The notes below the pieces were generated by a model. It saw nothing but the letters and a program-made list of their open reading frames with translations, did not search any database and was not told the DNA's origin. 16,377 nucleotides of DNA, taken from CAZILN01 sp964540005. GTDB lineage: Bacteria > Bacteroidota > Bacteroidia > Bacteroidales > SM23-62. The DNA lies in NCBI GenBank assembly GCA_964540005.1, contig CAZILN010000049.1:1-16377 (forward strand), given 5' to 3'. Position numbers and translations under genes: made by a program. Shown here piece by piece: positions 8,336 to 14,433 of the stretch (position 1 is its first letter; each line of letters begins with the position of its first letter).

Positions 8336-9817
8336 ATGAAAATTACCTGTTTCAGATACCCTGTCACAATAATCAGTCTGGCCCTTTTTATCAATGGAAA
8401 CATATTGTCGCAGGACAATACCATGTATTTCATGCACGACATCCCACAGGCAATATATACCAATCCTGCCCTTTATTATAAATGTAAAACCTATATTGAG
8501 TTACCCGTCCTGTCGTCCATTAATTTCAGTTTTGCAAGCACCGGCTTTGGCTACCACGATGTTATTCGTCCAGGGACCGGAGGCCGGGCTGATTCCCTGA
8601 TTATTGATGTGGATAACCTGGCAGAAAAACTCAAGAAAAGAAATTTCATAAGGAATGATGTCAGCTTCAACCTCCTGGGTGCGGGCTTCGCCGTAAAGGA
8701 TTTCTATTTTCATTTTAATATTTCCAATCAGCTCGAATCGCGTGTGGGATTTCCGGGGGACCTGGTACGGATCAAGGATGGAAACTGGGACCCGGCTGAA
8801 GGGGAACCCAAAGATATTAACCTCGGTGGCCTTGGCGTAACAGCTTTTAATTACATACAGGTAGGTGTGGGTGCAGCATATAAACCGAACAGGAACCTGT
8901 CTGTAGGTGCTACAGCCAAATACCTTATGGGGACTGCCAGCCTGGTTAACAGGCGCTCGAACCTGGATATTATAACAGATGAGAATCTTATTGATATTAC
9001 AGGTTCAGTTGATTACCGGATTAACTCATCATTCCCCATAGAATTTGATCTGAATGATAGCACCTATGTGGAAAATGTGCGATTTACATTCACCGATCCT
9101 TTGCATGATTTTATTTTTAATAAGAACCGAGGTATCGCCCTGGATGCAGGGATCATCTATAACTATTCTGAAGATATCACCCTTACTGCCAGTATAGTGA
9201 ACCTTGGTTTCATCCGCTGGAACTCCAATGTCAACCGTTTTGAAGCAAATGGCAACTTCACCTTTAACGGAGTTGATCTTAACGAATATACAAGTAGAGA
9301 AGGGGAAACAGATTTCCTGGGGGCACTGGTCGATTCCATCAGGCAATCCTTTCAGTTTAAGCAGACAGTCAGTCCATATTTAACCCTGCTTACAACCGAA
9401 TTCTTTGCAGGAGGCTACTACCGGTTGACAAATAACCTGAACCTGGGGGTTCTTGGAAAGGCAGAAATATATGACAGCCGTCCGCACTTCAGTTTCACAG
9501 CCTCAGCCAATGTTAATCCCGTCAATTTCTTTAATGCCACACTCAGCTATTCAATTATGAATAATAAGTATTACCACCTGGGGGCCGGACTGGGTATCAG
9601 GGGAGGTGGTACGCAGTTTTACTTTATTGCCGATCATATCCCGATTCGCATGGTTAAAATCACAGGGACCCCTATCATATTTCCCTATAATGCCAGGACC
9701 TTCAATTTCCGTTTTGGCATGAACCTGGTCTTCGGGTGCAAGGACAGGTACAAGGAGGAAAAAACCAAAAGAGGGCGTCCAAAAACAAACAGGAATCTCT
9801 GCCCGGCCTACTGGTAA
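8336..9817 (+). CDS. DUF5723-type outer-membrane protein
   Basis: 493 residues from the ATG at 8336. I chose this start because it gives a proper signal peptide (MKITCF, hydrophobic core 9-19, cleavage near ILSQ at 23-26) and lies just after the preceding stop; an in-frame ATG at 8285 would add 17 residues overlapping the upstream gene. The mature N-terminus (MYFMHDIPQ, then TNPALYYKCK, then LPVLSSI) matches what I recall of DUF5723 proteins, whose start resembles PorV/FadL-like barrels. Many alternating hydrophobic strands with glycines follow (for example VGVGAAYKP, ALDAGIIYNYS, FFAGGYYRLT, LGAGLGIRGG), as expected for a beta-barrel. The last 25 residues are a basic tail (KEEKTKRGRPK) after the final strand. 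Location is outer membrane; the transported or bound substrate is unknown. rtcB follows after 17 nt. Confidence 0.85.
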   Translation: MKITCFRYPVTIISLALFINGNILSQDNTMYFMHDIPQAIYTNPALYYKCKTYIELPVLSSINFSFASTGFGYHDVIRPGTGGRADSLIIDVDNLAEKLKKRNFIRNDVSFNLLGAGFAVKDFYFHFNISNQLESRVGFPGDLVRIKDGNWDPAEGEPKDINLGGLGVTAFNYIQVGVGAAYKPNRNLSVGATAKYLMGTASLVNRRSNLDIITDENLIDITGSVDYRINSSFPIEFDLNDSTYVENVRFTFTDPLHDFIFNKNRGIALDAGIIYNYSEDITLTASIVNLGFIRWNSNVNRFEANGNFTFNGVDLNEYTSREGETDFLGALVDSIRQSFQFKQTVSPYLTLLTTEFFAGGYYRLTNNLNLGVLGKAEIYDSRPHFSFTASANVNPVNFFNATLSYSIMNNKYYHLGAGLGIRGGGTQFYFIADHIPIRMVKITGTPIIFPYNARTFNFRFGMNLVFGCKDRYKEEKTKRGRPKTNRNLCPAYW

Positions 9818-9834
9818 CATCGTGAGTCGTTTAT

Positions 9835-10950
9835 ATGGAAATCAAAGGGAAGTACAATACAGCTATCGTTTTCAATGATAATATCGACGAGGCTTCCTAC
9901 AGCCAGATACAGGAGATCTGTGACCTTTCCCTTTTTGAAGGGACCCGTATCCGCATCATGCCTGACGTGCATGCAGGTAAGGGTTGTGTGATAGGTTATA
10001 CTGCTGTTCTCGGAGAAAAAGTTGTACCGAACCTGATCGGCCTGGATATAGGATGCGGCATACTTTCAACAAACCTGGGCAGGATACAGCTGGGATTTGA
10101 TAAACTGGATAAGTATATCCGCAGAAGCATTCCCCATGGATTTAACAGGAACAAATCAGTAAGTACGGAAGATTTCCCACAAGCTTTTATAACTGACCTT
10201 GAAGAGGTTTGTGAAAAGCTGGATATAGAATTCAGTGATCATGCCAAAGGCCTGGGAAGCCTTGGGGGAGGCAACCATTTCATTGAAATTGCCACAGACA
10301 GCCGGAAGAACAAATGGCTGCTTATCCACAGCGGATCAAGGAATTTTGGCCTGCAGGTGGCCACAAGGCACCAGAAAAAAGCGTATCAGTATTGCAGGGG
10401 AAAAGTCCCCGGGATCCCCAGGGACTTTGCTTTCCTGGAGGGGGATGACAGGGAGGAATACTTCATCCATATGAGGGTAGCACAACAATATGCATCGCTG
10501 AACCGGCAGGAAATGACAAGACGACTGCTCTCCTTCCTCGGCATCCGTGAACCGGACGAACAGTTCGAGACCATTCATAATTATATCAATTTCGACGATA
10601 ACATCATCCGCAAAGGAGCCATCTCGGCTCATAAGGGAGAAAGGATGCTGATCCCGTTTAATATGAGAGACGGGAGTATAATTGCCCTTGGGAGGGGTAA
10701 CAGGGATTGGAATTATTCGGCTCCGCACGGGGCAGGCAGGCGCATGTCGCGGAACCAGGCAAAGAAACTGATCGACTTCAGGGATTTCCGGAAAAGCATG
10801 AAAAATGTATGGTCCAGCACGGTTACCGAAAAGACAAAAGACGAGGCACCTATGGCATACAAGCCAAAACACGAGATCATGAATTACCTCGTCGAATCAG
10901 TTGAGATTGTGGATTCCCTGGTACCGGCTTATAATTTTAAGGCGGAATAA
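9835..10950 (+). CDS. rtcB: RNA-splicing ligase RtcB
   Basis: 371 residues, at the short end for RtcB (E. coli has about 408). The enzyme joins RNA 2',3'-cyclic phosphate or 3'-phosphate ends to 5'-OH ends using GTP and Mn2+. Motifs in order: PDVHAGKGCVIGYTA (43-57), GLDIGCG (69-75, metal ligands Asp71 and Cys74), GSLGGGNHFIE (141-151, His148), HSGSRNFG (165-172), HNY (248-250), AHKGE (265-269), and SAPHGAGRRMSR (295-306), where His298 is the residue expected to be guanylylated. All key residues appear present, so the enzyme should be active. No archease or RtcA gene is nearby. The 17-nt gap after the DUF5723 gene, with no terminator or promoter visible, suggests read-through from the lipoprotein operon. 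The next gene is convergent, with 64 nt between the stops. Its role in RNA repair or tRNA healing is inferred from the family. Confidence 0.95.
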   Translation: MEIKGKYNTAIVFNDNIDEASYSQIQEICDLSLFEGTRIRIMPDVHAGKGCVIGYTAVLGEKVVPNLIGLDIGCGILSTNLGRIQLGFDKLDKYIRRSIPHGFNRNKSVSTEDFPQAFITDLEEVCEKLDIEFSDHAKGLGSLGGGNHFIEIATDSRKNKWLLIHSGSRNFGLQVATRHQKKAYQYCRGKVPGIPRDFAFLEGDDREEYFIHMRVAQQYASLNRQEMTRRLLSFLGIREPDEQFETIHNYINFDDNIIRKGAISAHKGERMLIPFNMRDGSIIALGRGNRDWNYSAPHGAGRRMSRNQAKKLIDFRDFRKSMKNVWSSTVTEKTKDEAPMAYKPKHEIMNYLVESVEIVDSLVPAYNFKAE

Positions 10951-11014
10951 TTTATTATGGTTTCGGCTTTCCAGACAGAAATGGTTATTCCGGAAATTAT
11001 AATCCCGGAAATGA

Positions 11015-12340
11015 TCATACTCTTCTGGGACCAGGTTTCTTTCCGTAAAACAGATCGTCAAGTGGAAGGGCCAGTCGCCGGAAAACAGTTGAATTTCGTA
11101 TCCCGAACCGGATCAGCCGGTGGAACCAGTTATCAGGGTGTGAATAGGGGCATACGATAATACACCTCCCGCAATCCGTACCTGCCATGCACCAGAAAGT
11201 ATAGCAGGATTCAGAATTGATCTGCCATCGCAGGGCGCCTGAAACCTCTTTCGCTGGTCCGTCCGGAATTGATTGTGCCGGGCAAACCAGGGAACACTTT
11301 TTACAATGCCGGCAAAAGTCGATGACAGTCTCATCGGAACTCAGCTGTACCGCTGTCAGTGGAATGTCTGTGGTTACGACTGCAATCCTTACCCTTGGAC
11401 CAAGGCGGGGTGTCATAAGCAAACCCATCCGTCCAATCTCCCCCAATCCGGCATCCCTGGCTACAAGCGGACAAATTATTTTGTAATTACCATCTATATG
11501 GGCACGGGCTTGATACCCAAGCTTCCTGATGAATTCTGCCAGCTGTACGGCCATCATGCCGGAATTCAGGTACTGATTGGCAGATTCGAGTACAGTTGGT
11601 GCAGCCGGGGCCATTTTCATCATATCATAATCCATCTCAACAGTGAGGGCCACTGCAAATTTATGCTCCGCTTCAAAGGCCTGTCCATAGCGGTTCCCCC
11701 GGCCGCCAAATGTATACACATGATAATCCTTTAGTTCACATACCCCTATAGAATGAGCCCCCCATCCCTTTACCATGGTTTTTATCATCTTTGTGACATC
11801 CCCGTCATCTACCGGTGAAGGCTTTCCGTCTGGCGGAGCCTCAACTCTTGGATGCAGGGCATCCACCTTATTAAATATTGACCTGGCTGCTGCAAACAGT
11901 ACCGCATCATAGTACTTAGACCCTTCCTGGAGCAACCCGGGTTTCTCCCGGAAGCTGTCATCGGCTTCCTTTTTTCCTGGATTGTTCCTGTAATATTCGT
12001 AAAACAGCCCGGTCCTTTCCTGCAGGCTCTTCCTTGAAAACATTGTGTCCCTCTCATCAAACCTGGTCCCTGGCATCTGTGGCTTGTAGTTAACCGGTAC
12101 ACGGACAGGCACCAGGATCAGCAGAACTGGTAAGAGCAATAATCCTGATAAGCCATAGAATAACCAGGCCGGATACTCAAAAATCAGTAAGGAAACCAGT
12201 ATATATGGCAGTGACAGAACGACTCCCCCTGACAGGGAAATCAAAGCCGCCCTGTATTCTTTCTCCTGGAAGGAGATAGTAAAAACAAAGAAAAAGAACA
12301 GGAATATCAGCAATCCTTCTGTCAGCAGGATAAAATTCAT
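11015..12340 (-). CDS. Membrane-anchored reductive-dehalogenase-like iron-sulfur protein
   Basis: 441 residues from the ATG at 12340; a start at 12367 adds nine residues and overlaps dgkA by 20 nt. Numbering here uses the longer form. Three hydrophobic helices (about 11-32, 40-63, 67-89) precede a soluble domain, and no Tat motif is present. The soluble part begins with RFDERDTMFSR (102-112) and contains GAHSIGVCELKDYHVY (203-218), FIRKLGYQA (279-287) and GLGEIGRMG (307-315). It ends with two cluster motifs: CxxCxxCxxxCP at 352-363, and Cys388, 399, 402 and 406 (C-x10-C-x2-C-x3-C-P). This arrangement fits the corrinoid, double [4Fe-4S] catalytic domain of RdhA proteins, with the related QueG epoxyqueuosine reductase as the alternative; the MFSR block and the membrane helices favour RdhA. 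A class of putative reductive dehalogenases with N-terminal membrane helices has been described from genomes. Halide substrate and actual activity are unknown. Confidence 0.75.
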   Translation of the reverse strand: MNFILLTEGLLIFLFFFFVFTISFQEKEYRAALISLSGGVVLSLPYILVSLLIFEYPAWLFYGLSGLLLLPVLLILVPVRVPVNYKPQMPGTRFDERDTMFSRKSLQERTGLFYEYYRNNPGKKEADDSFREKPGLLQEGSKYYDAVLFAAARSIFNKVDALHPRVEAPPDGKPSPVDDGDVTKMIKTMVKGWGAHSIGVCELKDYHVYTFGGRGNRYGQAFEAEHKFAVALTVEMDYDMMKMAPAAPTVLESANQYLNSGMMAVQLAEFIRKLGYQARAHIDGNYKIICPLVARDAGLGEIGRMGLLMTPRLGPRVRIAVVTTDIPLTAVQLSSDETVIDFCRHCKKCSLVCPAQSIPDGPAKEVSGALRWQINSESCYTFWCMAGTDCGRCIIVCPYSHPDNWFHRLIRFGIRNSTVFRRLALPLDDLFYGKKPGPRRV

Positions 12341-12347
12341 GGCCGGT

Positions 12348-12731
12348 TCAAAAAAGAGCAATAACATAGGGGACCAGAATGATCAATCCAATAGCCAGGG
12401 CACCTGCAGCAGCTATGAGAACCGCCGCGGCGGCGATGTCCTTTGCCTTCATTACCAGCGGGTGAAAATCCGGTTTAGTAACATCTGCCAGGAATTCAAA
12501 AGCTGTATTCAATGCTTCTGCTGTCCATACTGCAATCACAGCCAGGATTACAAGCCCCCATTCCAGTCTTGTGATCCCGAAATACAAGCCCGCGATAATG
12601 ATCAATCCTGTTGACAGGGCATGAATCCATGCATTGTGCTGGCTTTCTATCATGAACCTGATACCCCTTCCGGCATAGAAAAAACTCCTGATCCTCTTTA
12701 GGAGACTAAATCGTTTCTTTGTTACATTCAT
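12348..12731 (-). CDS. dgkA: Diacylglycerol kinase / undecaprenol kinase, DgkA family
   Basis: 127 residues, usual size for the prokaryotic DAGK family. These enzymes are small trimeric inner-membrane proteins that phosphorylate diacylglycerol or undecaprenol with ATP. The signature runs from E72 (EALNTAFEFLAD, 72-83) to KAKDIAAAAVL (95-105), with the active-site acidic residues and Asn75 present; an N-terminal amphipathic basic segment (residues 5-25) and ESQHNAW (29-35) also fit. Three membrane helices lie at about 37-54, 57-71 and 100-123. Gram-negative Bacteroidota members may act on undecaprenol or diacylglycerol; sequence alone does not decide. The gene precedes the dehalogenase-like gene and overlaps or nearly abuts its start, implying co-transcription and translational coupling. 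A good promoter lies upstream at 12791-12820. Confidence 0.93.
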   Translation of the reverse strand: MNVTKKRFSLLKRIRSFFYAGRGIRFMIESQHNAWIHALSTGLIIIAGLYFGITRLEWGLVILAVIAVWTAEALNTAFEFLADVTKPDFHPLVMKAKDIAAAAVLIAAAGALAIGLIILVPYVIALF

Positions 12732-12790
12732 TGGTAATCAATTATTTGCAAAAGAATATTCCAGTACTATATAGTTTCGAAAATCTAATC

Positions 12791-12820
12791 TAAAGGTAAG
12801 CTGTTTATTATTAAGACAAA
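12791..12820 (-). promoter_or_regulatory. Probable promoter for dgkA and the dehalogenase-like gene
   Basis: Reading the minus strand, TTTG (12817-12820) is followed after 18 nt by TACCTTTA (12791-12798), one base off the TAnnTTTG consensus. This gives a 5' leader of roughly 50 nt before the ATG at 12731. Spacing and both boxes are near the expected Bacteroidota form. Confidence 0.5.
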
Positions 12821-12858
12821 AACTTACACCTTAACAGAGACCATCCTCCATGATAGCC

Positions 12859-12891
12859 AAAAAAAACCGTCCCACCTTGCAGTAGAACGGT
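12859..12891 (-). terminator. Rho-independent terminator after the small exported-protein gene
   Basis: On the minus strand ACCGT (complement of 12887-12891) pairs with ACGGT (complement of 12866-12870) and runs straight into eight T residues (complement of 12859-12866). It lies 57 nt after the stop at 12948 and isolates this unit from dgkA, which has its own promoter further on. Confidence 0.7.
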
Positions 12892-12947
12892 CTGTTTTAG
12901 TTAATGTCCCTGCTGAATTACTTCATCTGGCACAGAACTCAGTTAAA

Positions 12948-13349
12948 TTACTCAGATAATAAATCAGACAGATCAAAACGACTTATAGTAAGCATCCATG
13001 GTTCTATTTCAAGCTCTTCCTCATAAGCTTCTGAATAAAGTACCGGTCCGCTGAGCAATTCCAGGTTGAACATCCAGGCCTCAAATCTGAGCTGTTCTTC
13101 TGCTGTTTCTGCAAGAATGTCTGAACTCAGCTCCAGTATCCTGTTTTCAGTTGCAGGCTCCTCTCCCATTATTTCTGAAGTAACTAACTGAGTAGTATCA
13201 TCAATTTTTTCTGACTTTTCACCAGTTTCAGGTTCACCTGCTCTTACGATCAGGCAATTCAGAAAAGCCAGTATGATAACAAATGACAGGTAAAGCACCA
13301 TCCTTGGAAGTTTTACGACCGTCTGGGTATTATTCGCTATAGTTTTCAT
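12948..13349 (-). CDS. Small acidic exported protein with duplicated ExWM motif, unknown function
   Basis: 133 residues. A positively charged start (MKTIANNTQTVVKLPR) is followed by a hydrophobic helix at about 17-36, which could be a signal peptide (cleavage near VRAG, 35-38) or a membrane anchor. The rest is strongly acidic. A short motif occurs twice, 26 residues apart: E85-x-L-x-F-E-x-W92-M93 and E111-x-L-x-I-E-x-W118-M119. I recall similar E-x-x-x-x-E-x-W-M motifs in small secreted Bacteroidota proteins but cannot name a family. The ORF is supported by an excellent Shine-Dalgarno and a strong terminator. It follows the YciC-like membrane gene on the same strand with a 107-nt gap; a weak -7 candidate (TGATTTTG, 13382-13389) could give it a separate promoter. 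No catalytic residues are apparent. Confidence 0.75.
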   Translation of the reverse strand: MKTIANNTQTVVKLPRMVLYLSFVIILAFLNCLIVRAGEPETGEKSEKIDDTTQLVTSEIMGEEPATENRILELSSDILAETAEEQLRFEAWMFNLELLSGPVLYSEAYEEELEIEPWMLTISRFDLSDLLSE

Positions 13350-13356
13350 TTAAAGT

Positions 13357-13365
13357 TCCTCCTTT
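13357..13365 (-). promoter_or_regulatory. Strong Shine-Dalgarno for the small exported protein
   Basis: The minus strand reads AAAGGAGGA, with GGAGG about 9 nt before the ATG at 13349. This near-perfect anti-16S match is unusual in this window, where other starts have little or no Shine-Dalgarno. It fixes the start and suggests high translation. Confidence 0.7.
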
Positions 13366-13456
13366 ATCTGCTTACGATTTCCAAAATCAGGCTGTTTTGT
13401 TATACATCCTCCAATCGTTTCTTTTAGTCATCATCGCATCTTTCCATCAGCCATCA

Positions 13457-14137
13457 TCAGGCCGGGATTTCTGCTAACAATTCAGGCTTTTTCAGACTTA
13501 CACTATGGTAGATTACTGCAAATGCAGCAGAGATCCAGATGGCCGAAAGGATCACGCCGAAACCGATCATTATAAGTCCGGCAATGACAATCGGAATGGC
13601 CAGCAGGCCCATAAAAAAGATGGTCCATCCATGCCCGCTGGTCATGGCCCAGCTGGTTTTAAGGGCTTCCATAACTTCCATTTTCCGGTCAATTACAAGG
13701 AAGGGAACGAAAGCAAGACGGCAGGCGAAAATAATTCCCGGAAATATAAACATGACAATACCTATAAAGACAATCACTCCTACAGCCAGATTGGCAAGTA
13801 CTGCATTCCAGTAATTGCGTTCAAATACTGAGAACATATCTTTGATCTCAATTTTTTCTCTTCGTACTGCCTTCAGATATACCCAGTTGACGCTGTACCC
13901 GATAGGGCCTGTCAGTAATACACCATATGCGACACCAAACATACCCAACAAAATAAAAATGGGTTTGAATTCATCTGCCTCCCATTTCAATGTTCCAATA
14001 GGTATGCTTATAATACCGTAAACCAGGCTGACTACCAATAGCTCTATAAAAGTTTGCCACATTATGTCCCATCCTTTTCCATAGCTGGTACCCGCAGTGA
14101 TCCTGCCATTTGTTTGTTGATCATTTATTGCTTCCAT
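13457..14137 (-). CDS. Polytopic inner-membrane protein, YciC/DUF975-like
   Basis: 226 residues with about six hydrophobic segments (28-50, 58-80, 112-135, 137-150, 170-192, 194-212). The block starting FPGIIFACRLAFVP (132-145), then VIDRKMEVMEALKTSW (148-163) and a glycine/aromatic stretch, resembles the conserved segment of YciC/DUF975 and glycerophosphodiester-phosphodiesterase membrane-domain proteins (PGI-x-x-x-R, then EAL-x-x-SW). No enzyme motif is visible; the role of such proteins is poorly known and often linked to envelope maintenance. The start ATG at 14137 gives a short polar N-terminus. A TATATTTG box is at a suitable distance upstream, next to the repeated 14-nt elements, so the gene is probably controlled there, perhaps by the divergent regulator. 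Confidence 0.8.
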   Translation of the reverse strand: MEAINDQQTNGRITAGTSYGKGWDIMWQTFIELLVVSLVYGIISIPIGTLKWEADEFKPIFILLGMFGVAYGVLLTGPIGYSVNWVYLKAVRREKIEIKDMFSVFERNYWNAVLANLAVGVIVFIGIVMFIFPGIIFACRLAFVPFLVIDRKMEVMEALKTSWAMTSGHGWTIFFMGLLAIPIVIAGLIMIGFGVILSAIWISAAFAVIYHSVSLKKPELLAEIPA

Positions 14138-14192
14138 AATTGTATTTTTATAATTTGTACTTGAATTTTTTGATTGAATTTTAAATCCGATT

Positions 14193-14200
14193 CAAATATA
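14193..14200 (-). promoter_or_regulatory. -7 box for the YciC-like membrane protein gene
   Basis: The minus strand reads TATATTTG, an exact TAnnTTTG match, 56 nt before the ATG at 14137. No proper -33 TTTG lies at 19-21 nt; instead the nearest 14-nt repeat begins about 27 nt upstream, a layout that suits an activator-dependent promoter. Confidence 0.5.
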
Positions 14201-14226
14201 CATACTGCTTACCGCGGATTTTAGCG

Positions 14227-14295
14227 ACCAAAGTAGGATTCGAAATTTTTCCTACTTTAGTTCGGAAAAGGTCCGGTACCTACCAAAGTAGGATT
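14227..14295 (-). repeat. Three copies of a 14-nt element in the divergent gap, candidate operator
   Basis: ACCAAAGTAGGATT occurs identically at 14227-14240 and 14282-14295 (55 nt apart). A third copy lies inverted between them: TCCTACTTTAGT at 14250-14261, whose complement reads ACTAAAGTAGGA. The first and inverted copies form a dyad with 9-bp perfect arms (AAAGTAGGA/TCCTACTTT) around an 11-nt centre. A fourth, degenerate copy may exist near 14306-14320. The remaining divergent gap (14138-14433, 296 nt) is AT-rich; I saw no clear plus-strand promoter or ORF in it. Confidence 0.65.
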
Positions 14296-14433
14296 TTCAG
14301 AAACACTACTAAGGTTGGTACGTAATTTTTCAAAATAACCTAATTTCGTGAGTGAAGCTTCTGAAAGCACTTGAAATATGCTTGTATTAATTAAGTTAAA
14401 CCAGGCATAAGGTAAAGCCTTAGATCAATATAT

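Noticed and set aside
9760..9805. AT-hook-like KRGRPK in the C-terminal tail of the DUF5723 protein
   Set aside because: The protein has a signal peptide and barrel strands, so a DNA-binding role makes no sense; the resemblance is by chance.
10336..10872. Minus-strand ORF of 178 codons opposite rtcB
   Set aside because: It is fully antisense to the well-supported rtcB gene, is rich in Cys, Pro and His in a way typical of a shadow frame, and has no recognisable motif.
10957..11160. Plus-strand ORF of 67 codons after rtcB
   Set aside because: Most of it is antisense to the end of the dehalogenase-like gene, with no ribosome site and low-quality composition.
11273..11734. Plus-strand ORF of 153 codons
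   Set aside because: It is antisense to the cluster-binding region of the dehalogenase-like gene; the minus frame carries the cysteine motifs.
12341..12367. Longer start of the dehalogenase-like gene overlapping dgkA
   Set aside because: Neither ATG has a Shine-Dalgarno. The later start avoids a 20-nt overlap and begins directly with the first membrane helix, so I preferred it, without certainty.
13390..13440. Possible 14-codon leader ORF before the small exported protein (minus strand, starting ATGACTAAAAG)
   Set aside because: Very short, no regulatory codon run, and no alternative hairpins that would suggest attenuation.
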